Shown here in pieces: positions 52,878-61,196 of a DNA stretch of 64,000 bases. A model generated the notes under the pieces. It was not told where the DNA came from and did no database searches. It was given only the letters and a program-made list of their open reading frames with translations. How positions within the stretch are numbered: the first letter of the stretch is position 1; the number at the start of each line of letters is the position of its first letter. This stretch comes from Streptomyces sp. NBC_01116 (GTDB lineage Bacteria > Actinomycetota > Actinomycetes > Streptomycetales > Streptomycetaceae). The position numbers and the translations under genes were made by a program. The stretch spans positions 4,449,501-4,513,500 of the forward strand of contig NZ_CP108644.1 in assembly GCF_041435495.1 (NCBI RefSeq), in the 5' to 3' direction.

Positions 52878-53081
52878 TCAGGAGGAGCCGGTCCGGTGCC
52901 GGGCGGGCCGCTCCTCCAGGGCGTATTCCGCGCATTCCCGATTCTGGCAGGGGCCCGCGCGCCAGACGGGGACGAAGATCCCGAGGGACTTGTGGCGGTG
53001 TATCTCGGAAGGGACGGGCTGTTTGCAGGTCGGGCACATGAAAGCGGCCCGCTGTCGGGTGTCACGCTCTTTGCTGGCCAT
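52878..53081 (-). CDS. Small zinc-ribbon-like protein
   Basis: A 67-residue protein with C16-PT-C19 and C45-QNRE-C50 pairs (FMCPTCKQPVPSEIH, GPCQNRECAEYALEE), a likely treble of metal ligands, and a basic start. The 3' end is Arg/Pro-rich. It lies between the GNAT and TerC genes. Function unknown. Confidence 0.65.
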   Translation of the reverse strand: MASKERDTRQRAAFMCPTCKQPVPSEIHRHKSLGIFVPVWRAGPCQNRECAEYALEERPARHRTGSS

Positions 53082-53162
53082 TTATTCACGATAGGCGGGG
53101 CGGGAGATTTTGGAAAGTCTTTCCCTTTGCGTTACCGGGGAATGGCGTTGCTTTCCGTGACC

Positions 53163-54128
53163 CTACTTGTCCGTATCGCTGCCGGAGGCGTCCGTGTTCT
53201 TCGCCGGGCGGCGCATGCTCAACGTCACCGACACCGCCAGGATGACGATGATCACCGCGAGGCTCACCGGCGACGGAATCTCCGGGATCGAGGTGCTGAT
53301 CATCTTGTGGCAGGCCTGGAGGACGAGCTTGACCGCGATGAAGGCGAGGATGACCGCCAGCCCGTGGCTCAGGTAGTGGAACCGGTCCAGCAGCCCCGCC
53401 AGCAGGAAGTACAGGGCCCGCAGCCCCAGGATCGCGAAGGCGTTGCTGGTGTAGACGATGAACAGGTCGTCGCTGACCGCGAGCACCGCGGGCACGCTGT
53501 CGACCGCGAAGATCAGGTCGGCCGCCTCGATCGCGGCGACCACCGCGAGCAGCGGAGTGGCGACCCGCCGGCCTTCCTCCCGGACGACGAAGTGCGTACC
53601 GGAATAGTGGTCCTGGACCGGCATCACCTTGCGCAGCAGCCGTACCGCGAAGCTCTTGCCCGGGTCGAAATTCTCCTCCTGGCCGCTGAGGATCTTGTAG
53701 CTGCTGTAGAAAAGGATCGCGGCGAAGAGGAACAGGACGAAGGTGAAGCGGTTGACCACCGCGACACCGAGCGTCAGGAACACCGCGCGGAAGACCAGTG
53801 CGCCGATGACGCCGAAGAAAAGCACCCGGTGCTGATATTCCCGGGGCACCTTGAAATACGCGAAGATCAGCGCGAAGACGAAGAGGTTGTCGACCGAGAG
53901 GCTCTTCTCCAGCAGCCAGGCGGTCGTGTACTCCGTTCCGGCGGTGCTTCCGAGCGTCAGGAAGACGACCGCGCCGAAGACCAGCGCGAGGCTCACCCAC
54001 AACGCGCTCCACAGCCCGGCCTCCTTGAAGCCGATGACATGCGCCTTGCGGTGTGCCAGGAGGTCGACCGTCAGCGAGACGACGACGGTCACGACGAACA
54101 CGATCCAGAGCCACACCGGTACGTCCAC
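53163..54128 (-). CDS. TerC-family membrane protein
   Basis: A 321-residue protein with nine TM helices. Conserved TerC signatures: EKSLSVDNLFVFALIFAYFK and the second acidic motif IEAADLIFAVDSVPAVLAVS, which place paired acidic residues in the membrane. Such proteins move metals such as Mn2+ or confer tellurite tolerance. The GTG at 54128 has GAGGAG seven bases before it. No riboswitch seen upstream. Confidence 0.93.
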   Translation of the reverse strand: MDVPVWLWIVFVVTVVVSLTVDLLAHRKAHVIGFKEAGLWSALWVSLALVFGAVVFLTLGSTAGTEYTTAWLLEKSLSVDNLFVFALIFAYFKVPREYQHRVLFFGVIGALVFRAVFLTLGVAVVNRFTFVLFLFAAILFYSSYKILSGQEENFDPGKSFAVRLLRKVMPVQDHYSGTHFVVREEGRRVATPLLAVVAAIEAADLIFAVDSVPAVLAVSDDLFIVYTSNAFAILGLRALYFLLAGLLDRFHYLSHGLAVILAFIAVKLVLQACHKMISTSIPEIPSPVSLAVIIVILAVSVTLSMRRPAKNTDASGSDTDK

Positions 54129-54390
54129 GCCGGGCTCCTCACCCTCGGGTCCTACGAGTGTGACCCGCCCGTTCCGTTGCCGCCCGCCGAGGGACGTCCG
54201 GCGCGTACCGTCGCAGAGCGGTCCTCGGAGCCGAAGCCGGTGACGGCCTACCCGCTCCACGGAGCGCGGACGACGTCACCCGTCGCCCGCGGCTCCGCGA
54301 GTGTCGCGTACGGCGCGGCCCGTCCTTCCGGGGAGCCGAGTCCGCGGAGCGGACCGATGACCGCGCGCCGTCCGTCGGGCGTCCCGTGGG

Positions 54391-55800
54391 TCATACGCGG
54401 AACACGTCGAGGAACGAGCTCCACCAGCCCTTCTGCTTCTTGGCCTGATCCTGGGCGTGACGGGGCGCCGCCGAAGGAGCGGAGGGGGTGTTCCGGAACG
54501 GGTCGGGCAGCTGGGCCGAGGTCGGGGCCGGGGGCTGCGCCACGGTCCCCGCATGCCGTGCGGCCGTCGGGGTGAACCGTACGGGCAGCGCGACCAGGGC
54601 CCGGTGGAACGGGCCCGGCCGCCAGGCCACACCCGAGGCGGGCACGGCCAGTGCGAGGTCCGGAACGGTGTTGAGGATCTTCTCGATCGCGGTCAGCGCG
54701 ATCAGCGTCGCGGGCGACTTGGCCGGGCACACGTGCGGGCCCGCGCCCCAGGCCAGGTGGGCGCCCTTGCTCAGGGTGTGGCGGGCGTCGGTGAGCCCCG
54801 GGTCGCTGTTCGCGGCGGCGAAGCTGATCAGTACGGGCGTCTCCGCCTTCAGCACGATCCCGTCCAGCTCGATGTCCCGCACCGGGAAGTGCGTCGCGTA
54901 GTTCGCGATCGGCGGGTTGTTCCACAGGACGTCGTCCAGCGCGTCCTCGACGAGCAGCCCCGAACCGCGCCGCTCGGGCGCGCCCGGCTCGTCGCCCGCG
55001 AGCATCAGCAGCAGCGCGTTGGCGATCAGATTGCGCTCCGGCTCCACGCCCGCGCCCATCAGGATCACCAGCTGGTCCTTCAGCTCCTCGTCCCGCAGCC
55101 CCGCCGGGTGCTGGACCAGCCAGGAGGTGATGTCCTCGCCGGGCTGGCGGCGCTTGATCGCGACCAGCTCCATCAGGCAGTCGTTCAGCTCGGCGTTGGC
55201 ACGGAGCACGTCCTCGCCGTCGAAGATGGCGGACATCGAGCGGGTCAGCCGGTCGCCGATGTCGCCGGGGCAGCCGAAGATCTGGTTGAACAGCAGCAGC
55301 GGCAGGAGCTTGGCGTACTCGTTGAGCAGATCGGCGGTGCCGCGCTCGATGAACTGGTCGATCAGATAGTCGGCGATCCGCTCGACGTCCCGGCTCAGCC
55401 TGGAGCTGTTCAGCCGGGACAGCGACTCGGTGACCGCCTTGCGCAGCCGCAGGTGCTCCGCGCCGTCGGTGAACAGGCAGTTGGGCCGGTACACCATCAT
55501 CGGCAGGACGGGGCTGTCCATGGGGACGGCGCCCTCGCGCAGCGCGGCCCAGCGCCGCGAGTCGCGGGCGAACAACGCCGGGTTCTGGAGCACCCGCAGC
55601 GCCGCCTCGTGCTGCACGATCAGCGTGGCGTCCACCCCGGGGGCCAGCTCGATGGGCGCGGCGGGGCCGTGCGCCCGGGCCGCGTCGTAGAAGCGGTGCG
55701 GATCGGCGGCGAACTCCGGTCCGTACAGCGACGTCCGCTGCTGGTGCATGGGGCACCCGGCGGGCGCGCTGTACGGGGTGGCTCCCGGCTGCGGGTCCAT
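54391..55800 (-). CDS. Conservon cytochrome P450 (CvnE type) lacking the ExxR motif
   Basis: A 469-residue P450. The heme-binding segment WGAGPHVCPAKSP has Cys358 but Trp in place of the usual Phe. In the I-helix GAGVEPERN (249-257) the usual Thr is absent. The K-helix reads DALDDVLWNN (286-295) where ExxR is expected: DDVLW at 289-293 instead. CYP157 members of Streptomyces conservons are known for just this loss (EQSLW in CYP157C1, from memory). The C-terminal 70 residues are a Pro/Ala-rich tail with a Lys-rich end. Last gene of the operon after the GTPase. Confidence 0.9.
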   Translation of the reverse strand: MDPQPGATPYSAPAGCPMHQQRTSLYGPEFAADPHRFYDAARAHGPAAPIELAPGVDATLIVQHEAALRVLQNPALFARDSRRWAALREGAVPMDSPVLPMMVYRPNCLFTDGAEHLRLRKAVTESLSRLNSSRLSRDVERIADYLIDQFIERGTADLLNEYAKLLPLLLFNQIFGCPGDIGDRLTRSMSAIFDGEDVLRANAELNDCLMELVAIKRRQPGEDITSWLVQHPAGLRDEELKDQLVILMGAGVEPERNLIANALLLMLAGDEPGAPERRGSGLLVEDALDDVLWNNPPIANYATHFPVRDIELDGIVLKAETPVLISFAAANSDPGLTDARHTLSKGAHLAWGAGPHVCPAKSPATLIALTAIEKILNTVPDLALAVPASGVAWRPGPFHRALVALPVRFTPTAARHAGTVAQPPAPTSAQLPDPFRNTPSAPSAAPRHAQDQAKKQKGWWSSFLDVFRV

Positions 55801-55866
55801 GGTCGGCTTCCTCGGTGTGATCGCGGGGCCCGGTCGGCCCCGGCTCGGGATACGTCTGGGGGTGCG

Positions 55867-56457
55867 TCAGGCGGCGTGCGCCAGCAGGTGACGGACCAGG
55901 GTGATCAGGGCCTGTGCGGAGGAGTTCTGGTCCCGGGCGTCGCAGAAGACGACCGGGGTGTCCGGCAGCAGGTCGAGCGCCTCGCGCAGTTCGTTCTCGG
56001 CGTGCTGCGAGTACGGGTCGAAGCTGTTGACGGCGACCGCGTACTCCAGCCCGTACGTCTCGACCAGGTCGATGACGGGGAAGGTGTCGGCGAGCCGCGC
56101 CGGGTCGACCAGGAGCAGCGCGCCCAGCGAGCCGCGCGCCATGTCCTCCCACAGCTCCACGAACCGCTGCTGGCCCGGCGTGCCGAACAGGTACAGCACC
56201 AGTTCGTCGCTGAGCGTCAGGCGCCCGAAGTCCAGGGCGACCGTCGTCGTCGTCTTGTCGGGTGCCCCGCGCAGATCGTCGACCTGGGCCGCGGCCTGGG
56301 TCATCCGCTCCTCGGTGCGCAGCGGCGTGATCTCGGACAGTGTGCCGATCAGCGTCGTCTTGCCCACGGCGAAGTGCCCGACGACGAGGATCTTCGCCGC
56401 GCGCTGCACCGCGTCCGGCACATAGATGCTCTCAGCCGAACCGGACTTGGAGTCCAT
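55867..56457 (-). CDS. cvnD: Conservon GTPase CvnD
   Basis: A 196-residue small GTPase: G1 VVGHFAVGKTTLIGTL, G3 LFGTPGQQRFVELWEDM, G4 variant NSFD in VAVNSFDPYSQHAE. It belongs to the Ras-like MglA/RarD group. In conservons it works with CvnA, B and C in a membrane signalling complex. Its start is inside the end of cvnC (26-base overlap). Confidence 0.93.
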   Translation of the reverse strand: MDSKSGSAESIYVPDAVQRAAKILVVGHFAVGKTTLIGTLSEITPLRTEERMTQAAAQVDDLRGAPDKTTTTVALDFGRLTLSDELVLYLFGTPGQQRFVELWEDMARGSLGALLLVDPARLADTFPVIDLVETYGLEYAVAVNSFDPYSQHAENELREALDLLPDTPVVFCDARDQNSSAQALITLVRHLLAHAA

Positions 56458-56806
56458 GCAACACCTCTTCGAGGATCTTCCTGTCAACGAGCTGGGCAGG
56501 CGGCGGCGCCTTCCGGCGCAGCAGGTGTCCCTGCTGGTGTAAATCCTGGAGCAGGAGACGGGCCACCCCGACCGGCAGGCCGAGGTGGCCGGCGACCTCG
56601 GCCACCGACAGATAGCCGCCGGAGCACAGCTCCCAGATCGCCTTGACCTCGGGGCTCGGGTTCGGCGGAGCCTGGCGGTCGGGGGCGAGGGTGACCAGGG
56701 TGACGAGGGAGAGATCCTCCGCGTCGGGCAGCCCCCGCCCGCCGGTGATGACGTAGGACCGGACGAACCCGCTGCTGACCTGCTGCTCCTCGCCCGGCGC
56801 CGTCAT
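56432..56806 (-). CDS. cvnC: Conservon DUF742 protein CvnC
   Basis: A 124-residue DUF742 protein with SGFVRSYVITGGRGLPDAED, TLVTLAPDRQAPPNPSPEVK, a winged-helix-like AEVAGHLGLPVGVARLLLQD and LEEVLHGLQVR. Binds CvnD-type GTPases in other conservons. ATG overlaps the cvnB stop by four bases. Confidence 0.93.
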   Translation of the reverse strand: MTAPGEEQQVSSGFVRSYVITGGRGLPDAEDLSLVTLVTLAPDRQAPPNPSPEVKAIWELCSGGYLSVAEVAGHLGLPVGVARLLLQDLHQQGHLLRRKAPPPAQLVDRKILEEVLHGLQVRFG

Positions 56807-57207
56807 ATCTCGCTGCTCGCGTTCTGGCGGGGCGGCGTGGTCATCGCCTTCCCCAGTGCGGTGACCTGCTGCTGCATCCGGAAGGACATCGCCTCCATGT
56901 CCACGTCGGCGGCGGCGGTGGCGGCCAGGTAGGCGCCGGTGCCGGCGGCGATCAGGAAGATCCAGCCGTCCTCGTACTCCAGGAGCGTCTGCCGCCAGCG
57001 GCCCGGTTCACGGGTTCCGATGAAGGGGGCGACGGCGCGGCTGAGGGACTGCATGGAGCTCATCGCCGCGGCGACGGTCTCCGCGTCGTCCCGGCCGATC
57101 TCGCTGGAGTTGGCGAGCAGCAGGCCGTCGGCGGACACCAGGATCGCGTGCCGGGCGCCGGGTACCTGGAGCAGGTCGTTGAGTACCCAGGACAGATCGG
57201 GGTTCAC
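56803..57207 (-). CDS. cvnB: Conservon roadblock/LC7 protein CvnB
   Basis: A 134-residue roadblock protein: WVLNDLLQVPGARHAILVSA, DGLLLANSSEIGRDDAETVA, then a C-terminal helix SFRMQQQVTALGKAM. In MglB fashion it is the likely GTPase-activating partner of CvnD. ATG overlaps the cvnA stop. Confidence 0.94.
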   Translation of the reverse strand: MNPDLSWVLNDLLQVPGARHAILVSADGLLLANSSEIGRDDAETVAAAMSSMQSLSRAVAPFIGTREPGRWRQTLLEYEDGWIFLIAAGTGAYLAATAAADVDMEAMSFRMQQQVTALGKAMTTPPRQNASSEI

Positions 57208-58460
57208 TGGAACTCGGGTCCTTCCGTCGTCGTCGTGTCGCGTCCGGACCGGGTGCCGCGCTGGAACGCGCCGAGTCGGGAGGCGGTCTCCTCGTTGCTG
57301 CGCACGGGCTCCGGTTCCGCCGAGGGCACGGCGGACACCGGGCTCTTACGACGACGCTTCGGCAGTCCCCCGGCGGTGGTGGTGATCTGGGCCAGCGGCT
57401 GGGTGGCGGTGTCGGGCTGCTGCGGGGCCGGCGGGAAGAGCGGGGTGGGCGCCGGAGCCGGGGCCTGCCACTGGTCCGGCTGCCGCACCTGCTGCATCTG
57501 CGGCGGTGGGGGAACGGCCGCTTCGGATGCTTCGGCGGGCGCCGCGGCCGGCGGCGCCTCGGTGGTGAGCAGTTCGTCGGGGATGAGGACCACCGCGCGT
57601 ACGCCTCCATAGGGGGAAACGGAGTCCACCGAGACCCGGAAGCCGTAGCGGGCGGCGAGCATCCCGGAGACGGCGAACCCGAACTGCGGCGGGATGCCCA
57701 GGCTGGAGACGCTGATCGCGGCCTGGGGGGAGAGGAGGGCCGCCGCGCGGTCCTTCTCCTCCTGGCCCATGCCGAGGCCGGCGTCGTCGACGATGAGGCA
57801 GACACCCGTCGGCACGGCCTGGATGTTGATCTCGACCGGGGTGCCGGGTGCGGAGTAGTTCGTGGCGTTGGCGAGCAGCTCGGCGAGGACCACGGCGACC
57901 GGCTCGACAGCCCGGCTCACGACGGAGAAGTTCACCTGGCCGTTGACCCGGACCCGGTCGAAGTGCCGGATACGGCCCTGGGCGCTGCGGGCCACGTCGA
58001 AGACGGAGGCCACGGTCTCGCGCCGGCCGAGCCAGCCGCCGCAGAGCACGGCGATGCCCTGGGCGCGCCGGCCGAACTGGCTGTTGGCGTGGTCCATCGC
58101 CATCAGGTCGGCGAGGATCCCGGGGTCGTCGCCGTACTTGCGCTGGGCCTTCTCGATCACGACCTGCTGTTCGTCCGCGAGGCCCTGGAGGGTGCGGACG
58201 GCGGCCTTGAGGACGGCCTTGGTCTCCTCCTCGGCGTCCTTGCGGACCTCTGCCAGCTCGGTGGACTGACGCTGGAGCAGGCCGTTGTGGACGACGTGGA
58301 GTTCGTCCCGTTGGTGCAGGAGCGCGTCGCGCTCCTGGCGCAGCTCGGCATGGTGTCTGCGGAGCTTGACGTTGGTCGCGCGAGCCCGCAGAACGGCACC
58401 CACGGCGACCAGTGCTACGACAACCAGCGCCCAGAAGACGGGGCCCTGTGGAAATGTCAT
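57204..58460 (-). CDS. cvnA: Conservon sensor histidine-kinase-like protein CvnA
   Basis: A 418-residue protein: one TM helix (FWALVVVALVAVGAVLRARA), a coiled coil (residues 25-110), then a HATPase domain (about 175-310) with N-box AELLANATNYSAPGTPVEIN and DDAGLGMGQEEKDRAAALLS. The C-terminal 110 residues are Pro/Ala-rich. ATG 58460 with GAAGTGAG upstream is my choice; ATG 58481 is also possible. Heads the cvnABCD-P450 operon. Confidence 0.9.
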   Translation of the reverse strand: MTFPQGPVFWALVVVALVAVGAVLRARATNVKLRRHHAELRQERDALLHQRDELHVVHNGLLQRQSTELAEVRKDAEEETKAVLKAAVRTLQGLADEQQVVIEKAQRKYGDDPGILADLMAMDHANSQFGRRAQGIAVLCGGWLGRRETVASVFDVARSAQGRIRHFDRVRVNGQVNFSVVSRAVEPVAVVLAELLANATNYSAPGTPVEINIQAVPTGVCLIVDDAGLGMGQEEKDRAAALLSPQAAISVSSLGIPPQFGFAVSGMLAARYGFRVSVDSVSPYGGVRAVVLIPDELLTTEAPPAAAPAEASEAAVPPPPQMQQVRQPDQWQAPAPAPTPLFPPAPQQPDTATQPLAQITTTAGGLPKRRRKSPVSAVPSAEPEPVRSNEETASRLGAFQRGTRSGRDTTTTEGPEFQ

Positions 58461-58635
58461 GAGACTCACTTCAAGTGCCATGGCGGAAACGGCTTGACAC
58501 CCCGTCAGGCGGCACGCAGTCACGGCTCGTTCGCCAGGACCGTGCGCCGCTTCGGGAGGTGCCCCTCCGAAGGTGGGGCCGAGGATTTCATCCCTCCCGG
58601 AATGCCCCCACACGCCATCAGCCCACTGGAAGTAA

Positions 58636-58650
58636 GATGATCTTATCATC
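58636..58650. promoter_or_regulatory. AT-rich palindrome upstream of the conservon
   Basis: GATGATCTTATCATC has perfect 6-base arms around CTT, and overlaps AAGATGATCTT, itself palindromic. Set in high-GC DNA about 180 bases upstream of cvnA, it could be an operator or part of the promoter. Confidence 0.4.
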
Positions 58651-58760
58651 GGCCGCACCGTGAAATGTCAAGGCCGCCACGCCAGTTGCGAGTCGACTCA
58701 CAACGTTCACATTGCGGAGACGCGGAGGACGGCAAACGGCCGCCGTTCGGCGGGGGTTGG

Positions 58761-59822
58761 TCAGCTCGGCGACCCTGTCGAGGCGCGGGTCTCCAGGGTC
58801 CAGGCGTGCAGCCGGACGGTGTCGGGGGCCGTGCGGTCCGCGAGGATGTCGCAGAGCAGCTCGGCGCAGGCGCGGCCGTACGCGGCAGGGCGCAGGTCGA
58901 CGGCGGTGACGGGCGGCTGCGCGCCCCGGGTGGCGGCGCCGTCGACGCAGGACGCGACGAGCAGGCCGCCGCGGAGCGGGGCGTCGCCGAGCGGATCACC
59001 CCGGGTGCTGTCCTCGCTTCCGCCGCGTGCGCCGACCGTCCGGCCGAGGGCCGCCGCGGCGCGCAGGACGCCCGGGGCGGAGCCGTCGGGGGCGCTGATC
59101 ACGGCGTCCACGGCGGGGTGGGCGGCGAGGAGCTCCCGGGCGGTCGCCTCGGCCTCCCCCGGGGTCGCCGCGAACGGCACGGTGCGCAGCGCCACCTCCA
59201 CCCCGTGGGCCAGCCCCCAGGCCCGGGCCGTCGAGCGCAGCGCGGTCGCCCAGGCGGAGGAGCCCGCGGGCGCCAGGAGCGCGGGGCGGCGGGCGCCGCG
59301 CTCGGTGACGTGGTCGAGGAGGGCGGTCAGGGAGGCGGCGTTGTCGCAGACCACCGCCGCGCTGGGGCCGGCGGCCGGGCCGAGGTAGCGCTCGCCGGTC
59401 ACCACCGGCACGCCCGCGTCGAGCAGCGCCGGCACCGCGCTGTCGCCCGCCTCGGGGTCGATCACCAGCAGGCCGTCCACGCGCGAGGCGATCCGTCCGC
59501 CCGGCGCCCCCGAGGACGCGAGCAGCACCACGTCGAGCCCGTCCTCCTGGGCGCGCTCGACCGCCCCGAAGGCGAGGTTCATGTAGTAGTCCAGCCGGGT
59601 CGCGGTCGCCGGCAGGTGCAGCCCGACGGCTCCGGTGCTGGCGCGGCGCAGCCGCCGGGCGGCGCTGTTGGGGCGGTAGCCAAGCCCCTCGGCCACCGCG
59701 CGGACCCGGTCCCGGGTGGCTTCCGCGACCCGTCCCGAGCCCTGGAGCGCGTCGGACGCGGTGCTCTTGGAGACCCCGGCGGCGCGGGCGACATCGAGCA
59801 GGGTCACGGTCCGGGAGGTCAC
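58761..59822 (-). CDS. LacI-family transcriptional repressor
   Basis: A 353-residue regulator with an N-terminal LacI helix-turn-helix (TLLDVARAAGVSKSTASDAL, residues 7-26; hinge PNSAARRLRRAS) and a periplasmic-binding-like effector domain (GLHLPATATRLDYYMNLAFG onward). Divergent from the nitrilase-family gene, with two matching operators between. Ligand unknown. Confidence 0.93.
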   Translation of the reverse strand: MTSRTVTLLDVARAAGVSKSTASDALQGSGRVAEATRDRVRAVAEGLGYRPNSAARRLRRASTGAVGLHLPATATRLDYYMNLAFGAVERAQEDGLDVVLLASSGAPGGRIASRVDGLLVIDPEAGDSAVPALLDAGVPVVTGERYLGPAAGPSAAVVCDNAASLTALLDHVTERGARRPALLAPAGSSAWATALRSTARAWGLAHGVEVALRTVPFAATPGEAEATARELLAAHPAVDAVISAPDGSAPGVLRAAAALGRTVGARGGSEDSTRGDPLGDAPLRGGLLVASCVDGAATRGAQPPVTAVDLRPAAYGRACAELLCDILADRTAPDTVRLHAWTLETRASTGSPS

Positions 59823-60027
59823 GGGGGTGAAGTCTAGGGTCTCTCGTCTGGATCATGACAGGCTCGCGGGGCCCGGCACGCGCACCTGCGGCGTTGTCGT
59901 CAGTCGCCCATGCTCCGCAGTGACTCCCTCCTCCGCCTTGCAGCCGCACGCACCGGACCCCGCTCCCTGGTCCGACCTGATCCGAACGAAAGACCCTAGA
60001 CGTTCGCCGGAGGGCGGGTCGAAGGGT

Positions 60028-60045
60028 TGCCGGAACGTTCCGGCA
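60028..60045. promoter_or_regulatory. LacI-type operator 1
   Basis: TGCCGGAACGTTCCGGCA is a perfect 18-bp palindrome with the central CG of LacI-family sites. It is one of two identical copies, 35 bases apart centre to centre, in the LacI/nitrilase intergenic region. Confidence 0.88.
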
Positions 60046-60062
60046 GGGTTAGGTTCGGTCCG

Positions 60063-60080
60063 TGCCGGAACGTTCCGGCA
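60063..60080. promoter_or_regulatory. LacI-type operator 2
   Basis: Identical 18-bp palindrome to operator 1; with flanking G and C it extends to a perfect 20 bp. It lies 83 bases before the amidohydrolase ATG, probably overlapping its promoter. Confidence 0.88.
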
Positions 60081-60162
60081 CGCGTGGCGCACCTCGTGTG
60101 CCCGAGTCCCCGCAGCCGCTCCGCCCGTGCCCGCCCCGCCGGCCCCCTCCCCAGGAACCGCC

Positions 60163-61107
60163 ATGCGTCTGATCACCGCGTACAACCCGCCCGCGTCCCC
60201 GACCCGGACCCGCCCCGCCGAACGCGCCCCCCTGCGGGTGGCGGCGGTCCAGCAGCGCTGGCACCGCGACCCCGCCGAGCACCGGGCCGCCCTGCTCGAC
60301 GGCATCCGGCTCGCCGCGGCCGAGGGCGCCCGCGTGGTCTGCCTCCAGGAGCTGACGCTGTCGCCGTACTTCGCCGTCGTGCGCCGGGCCGACCACCCGG
60401 GGCCCACCGGGCCGGAGGAGCTGCTGACCGGCCCCACCTTCACGTTCGCGGCCGAGGCCGCCCGTGAGCACGGTGTGTACGTGCACGCCTCGCTGTACGA
60501 GAAGGCCCCGGCGCCCGGTGGCGAGGACGACGGCCTCGGCTACAACACCGCGATCCTCGTCGCCCCCGACGGCACCCTCGCGCAGCGCACCCGCAAGACC
60601 CACATCCCGGTCACCGAGGGGTACTACGAGGACCACTGGTTCCGCCCCGGCCCGGCGGGTGACGACGCCTTCCCGCTGGTCACGGTCGACGAGGCCCGCT
60701 TCGGCCTGCCGACCTGCTGGGACCAGTGGTTCCCGGAGCTGGCGCGCGCCTACTCGCTCGCCGGGGCCGACGTCCTCGTCTACCCGACCGCCATCGGCTC
60801 CGAGCCGGGCTTCCCCGGCTTCGACTCCCAGCCGCTGTGGCAGAAGGTGATCACCGGGAACGCCATCGCCAACGCCACCTTCATGATCGTGCCGAACCGC
60901 GTCGGCGCCGAGAACGGGCTCACCTTCTACGGCAGCTCCTTCATCGTGGACCCGTACGGCCGCGTCCTGGCCCAGGCCCCCCGTGACGAGCCCGCCGTGC
61001 TGGTCGCCGACCTCGATCTCGACGCCCGCCGCGACTGGTTGGAGCTGTTCCCGTTCCTGACCACCCGCCGCCCGGACGCGTACGGCCCGCTGACCGAGAT
61101 CCGCTGA
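60163..61107 (+). CDS. Nitrilase-superfamily carbon-nitrogen hydrolase (N-carbamoylputrescine amidase-like)
   Basis: A 314-residue enzyme with the Glu-Lys-Cys triad: Glu in VVCLQELTLSPYF, Lys in RTRKTHIPVTEGYYE and Cys in GLPTCWDQWFPELARAYSLA. The IPVTEGYYEDHWFRPG segment is typical of N-carbamoylputrescine amidase and beta-ureidopropionase branches. AGGA precedes the ATG. Predicted repressed by the LacI protein via the twin operators. Substrate (N-carbamoyl amine or similar) is inferred. Confidence 0.9.
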   Translation: MRLITAYNPPASPTRTRPAERAPLRVAAVQQRWHRDPAEHRAALLDGIRLAAAEGARVVCLQELTLSPYFAVVRRADHPGPTGPEELLTGPTFTFAAEAAREHGVYVHASLYEKAPAPGGEDDGLGYNTAILVAPDGTLAQRTRKTHIPVTEGYYEDHWFRPGPAGDDAFPLVTVDEARFGLPTCWDQWFPELARAYSLAGADVLVYPTAIGSEPGFPGFDSQPLWQKVITGNAIANATFMIVPNRVGAENGLTFYGSSFIVDPYGRVLAQAPRDEPAVLVADLDLDARRDWLELFPFLTTRRPDAYGPLTEIR

Positions 61108-61196
61108 CCGGGATCCGTTGATCCCGGATGCGTACGGCCGTTGACCGGGATCCGCTGAGCCCGGACGCGCACGGTCCGTTCATCGAGGCCCGCTGA
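61070..61196 (+). repeat. Degenerate triplication of the nitrilase-like gene 3' end
   Basis: Three copies of a 37-38-base segment with cores CGGACGCGTACGG, CGGATGCGTACGG and CGGACGCGCACGG each end in a CGCTGA or similar (61107, 61158, 61196). The first is the real gene end (DAYGPLTEIR, stop). The later copies are outside the gene; the leftward gene's stop codon (61180-61182) falls in the third. Confidence 0.8.
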
